Origin: Henningerozyma blattae CBS 6284
Lineage: Eukaryota > Ascomycota > Saccharomycetes > Saccharomycetales > Saccharomycetaceae
Direction of reading: 5' to 3'
Length of the DNA: 64,000 nt
Assembly (NCBI RefSeq): GCF_000315915.1
Contig: NC_020187.1
Coordinates: forward strand, 434,001 to 498,000
The notes beneath the pieces are model-generated. The model ran no database searches. It was not told the origin of the DNA and saw nothing but the letters and a program-made list of their open reading frames with translations. The translations under genes were made by a program, and so were the position numbers. The stretch's first letter is position 1. Every line of letters starts with the position of its first letter. Positions 28,351 to 38,900 of this stretch are shown one piece after another.

Positions 28351-29059
28351 ACGTTTTATATATATATGTATATATGTATGTCTTCATACATACAGCATAA
28401 TAATACATTATTAACATACTCTATATGATTTTAAAAATAATGATAAAGTTCTTTTTTTTTTTAATATTATATTTTTTGTTTTTTATATAAATGTATGTAG
28501 ATGCATAAAATATGTTAATTTAGTGGGAGGGGGAAGATTGATTAATAGATAAATTGAAATTAATCTATTTGAAAAGTCATCGAATGTAGTAGTTAAAAAT
28601 AATAATAATGATATAAAGTTAAAAATAAAAATAAAAAGATAAAGAGGAAAATTAAACCAAAACCAAATGAAATATGACAAATGTGAAATATGATGGCGTT
28701 AAAAAAAGATAAAATAAACAGAAATAAAATAATATAAAATAATATAAAGTAATGTAAAATAATAAAAATAATAATAATAATAATAGTAATAATTATGGTA
28801 ACAAAATAATATGATCAAAAATGGAAATGAATAATAGAAATATGAATGAAAAGGAAATACGGAATGGATGGAACAGGAAGGGTATGATATGATATGAGAA
28901 TGTTAAAACGCGAAACAGAAAATAATAAAAAAAAAATAAATTATAGGGATGGCGGTTAAAAAAAGATACGTATAGGAATGGCGTTAATAGGAATAGCGTT
29001 TATGAAAGCAATTAATAAGGTTTGGGTTGTGAATTTAATATGGAAAAAAAAATGATAAG
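28351..29059. other. YMD8 / YPL229W-like convergent region
   Basis: This is 709 bp of low-complexity DNA, with AATATAAA/AATAAT-type repeats at 28710-28793 and many A runs. I see no gene. Confidence 0.5.
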
Positions 29060-29848
29060 TTAGAATTTGTTTGGGTTAAAACTTTGAGATAAGTAGGGAT
29101 TATACTTATTTTTATTGTTACAGGTACTTGAAGAAGTATTTACAAACTTGTTTGTTGGTGGTGATCCTGAGGAATGAATATGCAAACTAGAACTGGAATT
29201 AGAATTAGCAGCAAACAAATAATCTATTTTTTGGCATTTGGCTAATTCTTGGTTGTTCAACAAAGATCTTGGACAATAGAATAGATCATCTTCAAAAGAT
29301 CTGGAAAGATCGTTTTTGTCTCTAATGGAAGTCATGCCATTATTATTGTTACAAGTGTTTGAAGAGCATAACAAATCTTCGGAATTGATTTGATTATCAA
29401 TAGGGAATTGTTCATTACGCAAGAATTTGGAAAATACTGGAGAATTTGAAGTAGAGTTTGGGTTTGAACTTGTATCAGATGAGGAGTTCAAAGACATGGA
29501 GTATGGGTTCGAAGATGAAGTAGAGATGGGGGAAGCAGATGTGATTGGGATTGTATTTGGATGGAAGACGTTATTGTAGTTGTTTTTGTTATAATAGCCA
29601 GAATTGTTGTTGTTATAATTATGACTATTGCTACGGGTATTGTTGTTGTTGTTGTTGCTGTTATAGTATACCGATGAGTAGCCAGAGTTTTGATTGTTAA
29701 AAGAAGAAACAGCAGCAGTAGCGGATGGAATGGTATTCTGGCCAGTGGTATTCAACGATGAATGTCTCAACGCTGGGGAGTATTGCGAGTTATAGTTGTT
29801 ATTATAGTGACTATTGTTGTTACTATAGTGTCTTTGTTGATATATCAT
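29060..29848 (-). CDS. Asn-rich protein of unknown function, positional homologue of YPL229W
   Basis: This 262-residue protein is dominated by Asn/Ser/Tyr, with several poly-Asn runs in the first 110 residues. Its best-conserved-looking part is the C-terminal third (SKFLRNEQFPI, DLFYCPRSLLNNQELAKCQKIDYLF). No enzymatic domain is seen. USV1, FAS2 and SSO1 follow in the same order and orientation as YPL230W-231W-232W, so this gene sits where YPL229W (paralogue YMR181C) is expected. Its function is unknown there too. The Asn-rich, disordered nature suggests a regulatory or RNA-related role, but this is only a guess. The ATG at 29848 is preceded by a T-rich leader. Confidence 0.6.
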   Translation of the reverse strand: MIYQQRHYSNNNSHYNNNYNSQYSPALRHSSLNTTGQNTIPSATAAVSSFNNQNSGYSSVYYNSNNNNNNTRSNSHNYNNNNSGYYNKNNYNNVFHPNTIPITSASPISTSSSNPYSMSLNSSSDTSSNPNSTSNSPVFSKFLRNEQFPIDNQINSEDLLCSSNTCNNNNGMTSIRDKNDLSRSFEDDLFYCPRSLLNNQELAKCQKIDYLFAANSNSSSSLHIHSSGSPPTNKFVNTSSSTCNNKNKYNPYLSQSFNPNKF

Positions 29849-30004
29849 TATGAGTATTTTTTTTTATTTATTTTATCGTTGAATGGTCTTATATTAATGG
29901 ATCATAAAAAAAGGGTGGAGCAGTTAATATGAATATAGTCGTTTATACGTTTTCAGTTGTTCTGGGCCTTAGAAAATGCAATGAAAAGAATCGAAAAGCA
30001 AAGG

Positions 30005-30005
<1 letters not shown>

Positions 30006-30041
<36 letters not shown>
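30006..30041. repeat. (GT)n microsatellite
   Basis: This is an uninterrupted GT dinucleotide run upstream of the YPL229W-like gene. It is a likely length-variable locus. Confidence 0.95.
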
Positions 30042-31526
30042 GCAGGTAGGTGAAATGTAAAGAATTTTCTTTTATTTCGTTAAAGTTTAATATTTTAAAA
30101 AGTATTTGAATATTTGTGTTTCCAGTCAGGAGTATGGAAAATGTGTGTGTGTTTTTTCTTTTTTTAATATTTTTAAGTTCGTTCGTTATCGGTCTTGTTA
30201 GGGATGGAATAAGAAATGACGAAATTTTCTGACAGAGAGGAAAAAGAAACAAGAGAAAAAAAAAAGCATATGATGACTATCAATTGAATAATGAAACTTT
30301 TTTTTTCTTTTTACCTAATGGAAAAAATAATAGTTTAAATTCGATTATATTTTATAAGAAATTTAAAACAAGGTTTTCAAGGTCTATGATGATTAAATTA
30401 TTTGGGTACGAGCATGAACTTGAGCATGAGCATGAGCATGGGCATAGGGATGGGGTATAAGAATAGAGTTGCTGGGTATGCCATGCTGGCCCAGAAAATA
30501 ATAGTGAAGATAATAGGGGTTTAAGTGGAGTCGTGGTTTTGCCTTGGTTGTCGTCATTATTGTTGAGTCAAACAAAAAAAGATTGAGTGGGTGGTGGGCT
30601 TACTTTTGCAATGGAGATGGACCAATGAGGAGCCACACCGGTAAAGAAATTGTACAATTTTTGTGCTTGCACTAGGTTATTGCATATTTGCATATTGTAA
30701 ATTGATAAATTTAAAGATTGATTACCATGAAAAACGGAAATTAATTTATTCGATCCCTAATTGGTTGTTGAGAGTTTCTAAAATTAACCAAGTAAAATGA
30801 CCCAAAAAGATATTTTCTGGTTGTTTCTAGAAGGCCGAAAGTTGAAAAAATTTGGCGGGTGACACCGCGTGCGTGCGGGTGGCACAATTTTGTGGCGCAA
30901 TAAATTTTCGATTTAATTTTGAGGTTTCACGGGACATAATTTGTGACCCACGAGAATTAGGGTTGGCAAGTTTGGGCTAGGGCTGGGCTGGGCTAGGGCT
31001 AGGTTAGGGCATCGCTGTTAGGGTTGGCGTGTTGCTTTTGCAATCGGAAATTATAGCCGAGATGGTGATGATGATTTGAAAAAGTCTATTGATAAAAGAA
31101 GAATACATTGAAAAACTGAATATTTTATAAACTTGATGTCTTGTCTTTTTTCACAAATAAACTTGCTGGGTTAGTTTGTTTACATCAATAGTGTATGCTT
31201 GGCAAATATCGATTGGTAATCATTTACTCTGTCATGATCCTTGGCTTGTTTGTGATCGCTAATTGCAAGCACTGATACAAACAAAGATTTGTCCATCTTT
31301 TGATAACCATTACTCTGTTCTTTATTTACGGTTGTATGCATACAATGTTGCATCCCTCGTGATACAGTTGTGAATTCCGTTCGTATAACGAATCTTGAAT
31401 GATGCGGTTACGGTTGCTGCACTGTCGCATTCCATACTTTGATCAAAACATATGTCTAAGGGAATTGTCCTTTCTCCACTCTGTTATGTTACATCTTGGG
31501 TTTTTGTATTACCACTCTGTTATGTT

Positions 31527-31640
31527 GCAATGCAATTGGCAATGCAATTGGCAATGCAAATGGCAATGCAAATGGCAATGTCAATCGTAATGTCAATCGT
31601 AATGCCAATCGTAATGCCAATCGTAATGCAAATTGCAATC
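31527..31640. repeat. 12-bp tandem array (GCAATGCAATTG-type units)
   Basis: About nine degenerate 12-bp units drift stepwise from GCAATGCAATTG through GCAATGCAAATG to GTAATGCCAATC. Stepwise variants in neighbouring units indicate local duplication. Confidence 0.9.
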
Positions 31641-32262
31641 CGTATAAACATCTCATTCGATATCCCTTTATGATTAAAGTTTTAAGTTTCATCTATGGAA
31701 TCACAATAGAATGTAGGGAGCCACCAGAAAAAGAAAAGCAAAAAGGAAAAAAAGTTAAAAAAAATAAAAAAAAAAAAAAGGGGTAAAACATAACCGCATA
31801 AATCCGTAGGAGTAAATCGGGATTGCGATGTCCCGATTTTTCCCCTAAATGGCGATGTGTTTCTTATTTAATCAAGCGGGCTTTCCCCTTTCCCGGTTCA
31901 GGAAAATTTCAATACTAAGCGCGAGCGAGATGCAAAAGCAAAGGCGAGAGCGAATGTAAAAGTGAAAAGCAAATGCAAATGCAAATGCAAATGCAAATGC
32001 AATGAAACATTCGCGACGATAGAATCTGATATACGTCATTCAATGTTTCGAAATGGTAACACATCCGAGAAAACAAGCAAGTTTCTTTTTTTCTAATTTC
32101 TGTTATTATTTATAAAATATGTAAATAGGGGAGTGTAAATGATATCTAAATTTGTAAAAATGATAAATATGTGTAAATATTTAGAATTATGGGAAAAAAT
32201 TACAAAACTATAATAGTATAGAGTGGTGTATGTGAAGTGCGAGTGTGAATGCGGGTGGGTGA

Positions 32263-32316
32263 GTGCCAGTGCCAGTGCCAGTGCAAATGCCAGTGCAAGT
32301 GCCAGTGCAAGTGCAA
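32263..32316. repeat. Hexamer array (GTGCCA/GTGCAA) abutting the USV1 stop codon
   Basis: Nine hexamers end within five bases of the USV1 TGA (32321-32323). In the USV1 frame past the stop they would read as Leu-Ala repeats. Confidence 0.9.
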
Positions 32317-32320
32317 ACAA

Positions 32321-33190
32321 TCATGTGAGTAAAAAAGCCACTTTCAATCTCGATGCTCTTTCCTTTGTATTGTCACTTGATCTTGAAGGAGTAATCGGTT
32401 CTGAACTCAACATCATTCTTGAACTTGTAGGGATTTGGCGGGTTGCCATGGAGGAGGAGGTGGTGGTGGATAGAGGTTGTTGTAAAGTGGGTTGTTGTAA
32501 AGTGGGTTGTTGTAAAGTGGGTTGAACTATACTGGTAGGTCTGCTATTTACAGGTGTCAACGAAGTTGTATAGTTTAAAGAATGGGAATTGAGATTTGTG
32601 TGGTAGAGTGAAGAAGTCGAGTTTGTTGTTATATAGTTTGAGGAAGTATCGTTCCACCATTTCTGGGATGGAGATATGGATGTTGGAGTGGGCAATTGCA
32701 AAGGAGGTAATTTATCAGGGATCTTGAACTGTAATTGTTTGGGGAAAGAGAAGTTTGGTTGAGAAGTCGAGACGGGTGTAGGGATCAGAGAGGCTGTGGG
32801 AGGAGTTGTGACGGTGGGTTGAGGTATTTGTATCGTTTGAGGGATGGACATGGAAGTTGGGGATGGTGATGGGGCCGAGGCAGAGGCAGTGGTAGCGGCA
32901 GAGGCAGTGGTAGCGGCCCTACGGCGTCTTCTCTTGATTTCGTTCTTATTTTTCTTGTTTGCAGAATGAACACAATCGGTATGTTGTTTTAAGTTGTCTA
33001 CTCTACTGAAATTCTTGTTGCAAATGAGACATTTGTAAGGCTTTTCACCGGTGTGTTTCCTGCGATGGCGAGTGAGATGTTCGGCACGAGTGAAGACGAC
33101 GTCGCAACCTTCGAAGCCTGTGCAACGGTAGGTTCTCTTGGTCGAGGATCTTTTCTTTGTGATGATTTGAGTGGGGGATTTAGAATGCAT
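32321..33190 (-). CDS. USV1: Usv1-type C2H2 zinc-finger transcription factor
   Basis: The protein has 289 residues. Two adjacent C2H2 fingers lie near the N-terminus: finger 1, [22 protein letters not shown] (about residues 20-46), and finger 2, [19 protein letters not shown] (about 52-76). The spacing and the [17 protein letters not shown] wording are those of the USV1/RGM1/COM2 subfamily. The remainder is Ser/Thr/Pro-rich with a basic patch (KRRRRRAA) and a short three-copy LQQPT repeat. Usv1 regulates genes for growth on non-fermentable carbon, salt stress and cell wall. Order with FAS2 and SSO1 points to USV1; the paralogue RGM1 lies by SSO2 without FAS2. Confidence 0.85.
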   Translation of the reverse strand: MHSKSPTQIITKKRSSTKRTYRCTGFEGCDVVFTRAEHLTRHRRKHTGEKPYKCLICNKNFSRVDNLKQHTDCVHSANKKNKNEIKRRRRRAATTASAATTASASAPSPSPTSMSIPQTIQIPQPTVTTPPTASLIPTPVSTSQPNFSFPKQLQFKIPDKLPPLQLPTPTSISPSQKWWNDTSSNYITTNSTSSLYHTNLNSHSLNYTTSLTPVNSRPTSIVQPTLQQPTLQQPTLQQPLSTTTSSSMATRQIPTSSRMMLSSEPITPSRSSDNTKERASRLKVAFLLT

Positions 33191-33764
33191 AAGCGAGGGA
33201 CAGCGAGTGGAGTGGGAGTGGGAGTGGGAATGTATAAATGAATGAATGAATGGGAAAAAAAAAAAGATGCAAAGATGTAAGATGCAATTGGGGCTGGGAT
33301 TAAATGAATGAGCAAAATGTAGAAAGGTCTTGGAGTACTAAAAAAGAATTAAGATTAGAGAGAATCAAGATTATTCGGAATCAAGATTACGCAGATTCGA
33401 AACATATCTTTGGAAGAAGGTTGTGTATATATATCTATCGCTGTTTGCCTGGGTATATCAAGAAATTCTTGGGTCATATATAAAAATAGCTTTGGGAACA
33501 CTGCCCAACTAAAAATATACACACGCATATACGCATGCACATAACGCATAGATATGTGCTGAGATATGTGCTTAGATATGTGCTGAGATATGTGCTCAGA
33601 TGCAATAGAGATATACTAAATATACTAAAAGAGTACTAAAATATGCTAGAGCATTAGAGTGTAGAGTACCGGTTGCCTTTGTCCAGAAGAGTGTGCACAA
33701 CACACCGATCAGATAAAGGAGAAAGGGTTAGGCGTGTCTTGGTTTCCCAGACAGGAGGCCAGAG

Positions 33765-33870
33765 CCAGAGTGAAAGTGAAAGTGAAAAAAAAAGAAAAAG
33801 AAAAAAAGAGCAAGAAAAAGAAAAAAGAAAGACGAAAGGACGAAAGGACGAAGGACGAAGGACGAAACGG
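33765..33870. repeat. Polypurine tract with GGACGAA repeats
   Basis: The plus strand is almost only A and G for about 100 bp and ends in repeated GGACGAA units. Such tracts can form triplex (H-DNA) and exclude nucleosomes. Confidence 0.85.
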
Positions 33871-34648
33871 AACGGTAGGACGACGTCGCGTGCGAGAGAG
33901 TTACTTGTTAGGCGTAACGGTACGGGGGGGGGGGTTAGGTTGCGCCCAGCACAGTGCCGTATTTGGGGAGGGGCCGAGATACAGTGAAATGTCCAATTGC
34001 AATGGAATGTCTTCGAGCACCGGAATGTCCCTGTTTCCGTTTGCGGCGCAGAGACATTCCTCGGAACAACTGCTCAGAGAAGTTGCACAGAACATGGCGG
34101 AGGGTGCTGGTAGCCGGATCGGGTAGCAGCGCAGAACGACCCCCGCCCAGACTGCCCCGCAGCACAGGTACAATCGCAGTCACGCCTGCCGGGGCAACTG
34201 AGGCGCACAGAGAGCGGCGCACTGCCCGAATCTGAGCCCAGATCCCGGAGAAACACGACTCGTCCCAAAACGGGCGCCAACAATCGTGCCTATGTGTTGC
34301 AGCTAGAGTGAGCGTGAGCGTGAGCATGCTTTCTTTTTCCATGACACTATGCAGTGCTATGTAGAGTGGAAAAAGAACCGTGCGGTGTGGGGCGAATGTG
34401 GGCTCCCACGTGAAACAGGAAATCTTACGGTGCAGTAGCGTTTTGGTTTGGCCTGGGCCTTGTTGCTGCAAAATACCATGCAGGCCTGTTTGGGCCTCGG
34501 AATGTGGAATTGGCAGATTACTCTATTGCCAGAAATAGTAGAACCGAGTGCTGTCTAATTCTGTTTCGGGCAGGCTTGGCGGCTGTCACGTGTGGTGTGG
34601 TGTGGTGTGGTGTTAGTGCAAACGCAGTAGCAGTTGCTACTGCGTTGC

Positions 34649-34690
34649 GCTTGCCATTGGCTCTGCCATTGGCTCTGCCATTGGCTCTGC
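34649..34690. repeat. 12-bp tandem repeat GCCATTGGCTCT
   Basis: Three full units and a partial one are near-identical. Confidence 0.9.
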
Positions 34691-35100
34691 CCTGACGCCC
34701 ACAACTCTCCGCACCGATCGCTCCTGCTGCCCAAAACAGCAACACACATTGCCCCGGGAGACCAGGCGAGATCTCTTCCGATCCTGGCAACACCCCCAGA
34801 ACAGGCCGCACCGCCTGCGTTGCTGCTTCCCGAACGGGACGCCGCGAGTCGGCCAATGCGGCAATATCTCTGGCCGCCTCGACGTTCCAAGTTCGAATCT
34901 TTTGCTAGATCCAATTGGATCTCAAATCTCGAATCTCAAATCTCATATCCCAATATCTCATATCTCGCAGTCCAAACTGCGTATTTTGCGTAGCGTGTGG
35001 ATTCCTTTCCCTATAGGGTGTGTTTTCCTGGCCGTTCCCCTTTCCGGACACCGCCCAATATCTCCTTCTTTCCCAGGTTTTTCCGAGTCGGCCTAAGCAT

Positions 35101-35198
35101 CTGCGAATGAATCTGCGAATGAATCTGCGAATGAATCTGCAAATGAATCTGCAAATGAATCTGCAAATGAATCCACGCATGAATCCACGCATGAATCC
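35101..35198. repeat. 12-bp tandem array (TGCGAATGAATC type)
   Basis: Eight units change stepwise from TGCGAATGAATC to TGCAAATGAATC to CACGCATGAATC. Confidence 0.92.
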
Positions 35199-35988
35199 AA
35201 AGTCATCCTGTTTGCAGCAAATGCGCTAATTGTCAAATGTACCAATCCGTAAAAATTCACAAAGCAACGTAGATCCTAAACGACACATACTGGGATGATT
35301 TATTTTAACTTCATAATTTAACTTTGCTTTGTGTTTCAGGTTTCATTGTTGTTTTTTCCCACTGCGTCTTTTTGCCACACACAGCTGCTGTGTCTATGGT
35401 GTTCCATTCCGCGCCACAAATGGAATTTACACGACATAATACATTCTCCTGCGCAACTGCGCAACTGCGTAACTGCGTCCCAGCATGGCCCTACCGAAGG
35501 CACGTTGTACTCATCTGTCATTCAAATATGTACAACACATCTTTCGACTCTCGACTCGCCCTTTTTCGTATCGTCAACAATACCTTATTGGCTCCTCTAT
35601 TGTGCAAGATTCCCAGCCCGTTTCATATATATATCCCTTAAAAGTATCCACTTCCGAACTGCACTTTATCGTGTTGTTTATTTAAACTTCTCATTGTTTG
35701 CAAACCCAGCATTTTTATCCCATGTGTTATCGGTTCTCCCATTGCCTTTGCATTTGCACTGGCAGTTACATTTCTTTCCTTTATAACAAAGTGTCAATAT
35801 ACAGAGTGGCGTTTACATATTTCTTGCCTACGTAACTCAATCTTCCCTCCCGTAGCTTTCTAAAAATAAGATTCACCTCTAGGCAACGACTCAAAAATCT
35901 CTTTTACTTTTCTAAATAAAAAAAAAACAACTTGATTTATAGGAAACAAAAATATCTATTTACTTACCTACTTACCACACGCAATCCT

Positions 35989-38900
35989 CTAATTGCCCTC
36001 GCTCACTGCAACAGCCACCGCTTGAACATCGTCGTGAGATATAGATACCTTCACTTGCTTAACACCAGCCTTCTCAGCTGCAATCTTGGCTTTTCCATGC
36101 AACACAACTTCAGGTCCCTTGCCTTGTCCCTCACGAACAATTTCAATATCTTTCATCGCAGCACCACCCCCACGACTCATAACACCTAATGATTTGAAAA
36201 CAGCCTCTTTGGCACACCAGATTCCTGTGTACGAACTTCGTTTGTCACTACTGACATTTTCACAATAAGAAATTTCCTTCGCAGTATAATTACGTTCAAT
36301 AAATGTCTCATTGGTAATGTTGATACCATTCAACAATTCAACATCTATCCCGACATTATGTAAGGCCTTCTTTTTGTCTCCTTCCTCGTTACCTAAAATA
36401 CCTTCCAACATGGTTCTTACTCCATTTCCTTCACCACTGCCAAAATAGTTTCCACGTGCCTGGATGTCCTTCTTTTGGAAAATCAAAGTATTATCAATCT
36501 TTTCCTTCTTAGTGGCCTCCACAACACGTACAGTAGGGTCCAAATAAACATCTTGTTCCAATTCATCACTGTATGGTGCATGTTCCTTGCTAATAAATAA
36601 TTTATTATACAACATACCATGATGGAAAAATTGATACGCTTGCCTTTCTCTAATTTCCACTCTCTTACAATAATCATTGTATCTTTCTTCATTAATAGCA
36701 CCAAGAACATAATCCGGATGGATAACAATAGCTTGAGCACCTTTTTGACCAAACCCAAAAGATGTAACACTGACAGCTTTAATACCATCACTCAACATCG
36801 ATTTACTTGGGAATAAAACATATTCAAATTGTTCCAAGATCTTGTCGATATTATCAGCATTCTTGTTACCAGGGACAATACCACTGTTCAAGATTTGTAA
36901 CGCACCATTCAACATCCAAGAACCAGCTGCACCCTTGGGGTGACCAGTCAAGTATTTTTGGAAAACACCAATAACTGGGTTACCTTCAGATCTACCAAGA
37001 TGTTTCATCATACTGTTAATTGTAGCACTTTCATTCTTATCATTAGCATCTGTTGAAGTACCATGGAAAGATGCAACACCAATATCATCAATAGTTAAAT
37101 CAAATGCAGCCAAGGCACCACGGATAGGTGCAATTCTCTTGTCACCTTTAAAGAATTCATTACCCCATTGGTTTTGAGCAACTCTCAATTCTTTATCACC
37201 TTCCTTCTTGATTAATTCAGTTCTTTCCTTGATAAATTCAACTCTTTCCACTGGATCTTCAATTGTTTTACTTTCTTCTTGTAATTCCATTAATTCCTCA
37301 CTCATCCATTCTTCAATAGAGCGTTGTCTACGCAACACTTGTTTCTTACGGTATGAAATATCCATGATACGGTTACCAAATTTCAAATCCCCATGGTATT
37401 CTCTAGCAGTAGTCAAAATACCTTTACCTGGAGCTGGAACTGATCTACCAGTCTTATCAGTTGCAGTAGCAGTCATACCAACAACACCATAAATTGGAAC
37501 ACCCATTTGTAAAGCTAATTCCGCAGGCATTATGATTTGAAGACCTGCACCTTGAGATTCCATAAACCCATTACGAGACGTGGTGGCTGGTCTAGACATT
37601 TCAGCTGGTGTACGACCTTTTTCAAATTCTTCCAAAGTATTGGAAGTGGCTTTCATATTGGCAAATTCATATGAACCTTCTTCTTGGAAATCATCATAAC
37701 CACCAACAATACAAATCTTAGCTTTACCACTCAAAATAGTTTCCACACCAATATCAAGAGATTCCACAGAAGTGGCACATGCACCAACTGGAGTCTTGAT
37801 TGGACCACTTGATGAAATTAATAACATATTAACCCAAGCTGACATGGTATTAATAAAAGATTCTTGTAAGATATCATTTTGAACAGGTTGATCTTGGTAT
37901 CTATCTTTAAACATACCACGTAGGGCAGAAACACCACCCATACCAGAACCAGAACAATTACCAACTTCTGAAACATGAACATATTTATACATTTCATATG
38001 GATCAGTAATACCAGATGAAATAAAAGTTTCCACTACTGTCACCAAAACAAATAAGGTAATTGGATCCACTTGAGAAATAATATCATCAGAAATACCATA
38101 GGTCTTGGCATTCCAACCAGTTGGAATTTGACCTGCAACCAAACGATCGAATCTTAAAGCCTTTGGAATGTATAAAGTAGCACCCTTTAATAATTTAACA
38201 GAAAATTCACCAGTCTCAGCAATTTCAAAGACATCAACTTTATCACCATGTTCAAGTTTAAATTGTTCAGCAGTTTCCTTAGATGTTTCAAAAGGTTCTA
38301 AATCTTCTTCCACAATGATTTCTTGAATCATGTTTTTCTTTTCAGGGTTGTAACCATTAAATAATTCAGGTTCAATTAATCTGATACCACTGTGTTCCAA
38401 AATTTGAGCTTCATATTTGGTCTTAATAGCCTTATCATCGATTGGTTGATTAGTCTTAGCATCAACCCAACCGGTATACAATTTACCCTTGATGTTACCG
38501 TTATGGTATTTGATTAAACCCATCATCCAAGCCATTTCAACACAACCTTCCAAGGAAAATTCACCAAAGGCTTCCATTTCCCATCTAGTTCTAGAATTAC
38601 CCCATGGACCAACTTCAGAGAAACCAGTGACAACGATAACTCTTTCTAAATCTAATAAACCTTCCAAATCTTTAGAGACGTTCTTCTTAACTTCAGAATA
38701 TGGTTTTAATTTAGGGAAGTTCATTTGAATATTGGCTCTTGGTTGAATTTCTACTTGAGTATAAGCAGCATCAGCTTTGTCACCATTGATAGCCTTGTGT
38801 TCCAAAGCAGTTTCAATAGAAACTGCCTTTCTAACTTCAGAAGTTTCAGTCAATTCACGACGCAATTTAACAGTAAATTCTTTCAAATCAGGTAAGTATT

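Larger units (their letters stand above)
29849..32320. other. 2.5 kb repeat-rich region between the YPL229W-like gene and USV1
   Basis: It contains a (GT)n microsatellite (30006-30041), a GAGCAT-type hexamer run (30405-30440), a cluster of AGGG motifs (30959-31025), a 12-mer array of GCAATG-type units (31527-31640), GCAAAT hexamers (31969-32003) and a GTGCCA/GTGCAA hexamer array (32263-32316) that ends at the USV1 stop. Short ORFs here are translations of these repeats. I find no convincing protein gene. Confidence 0.6.
33191..35988. promoter_or_regulatory. 2.8 kb USV1 upstream / FAS2 downstream region with GC-rich island
   Basis: This region contains ATATGTGCTGAG-type repeats (33552-33603), a nearly all-purine strand (33765-33870), a run of ten G at about 33925-33934, GTGTG repeats (34592-34613), 12-bp GCCATTGGCTCT units (34649-34690), TCTCAAATC-type repeats (34918-34975) and a 12-bp TGCGAATGAATC array (35101-35198). 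From about 33670 to 35250 the DNA is clearly GC-richer than the rest. CACGTG occurs at 34407 and 34587. ORFs of 100-180 codons here overlap one another in all frames and lack yeast codon bias. Confidence 0.55.

Noticed and set aside
31489..32525. ORFs with LALALA, NGNANGNAN or MQLAMQLAM patterns
   Set aside because: They are translations of hexamer and 12-bp repeats in all frames, with no independent support.
34855..34905. GTTCGAATC (34891-34899) as a tRNA B box
   Set aside because: The T stem does not pair and no cloverleaf or A box can be drawn upstream.
33673..34914. ORFs of 90-180 codons on both strands in the GC-rich island (e.g. 33935-34471 minus, 34634-34993 plus)
   Set aside because: They overlap in several frames, contain repeat-derived peptides, lack yeast codon bias and resemble no family. 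Long frames are expected where GC content removes stop codons.
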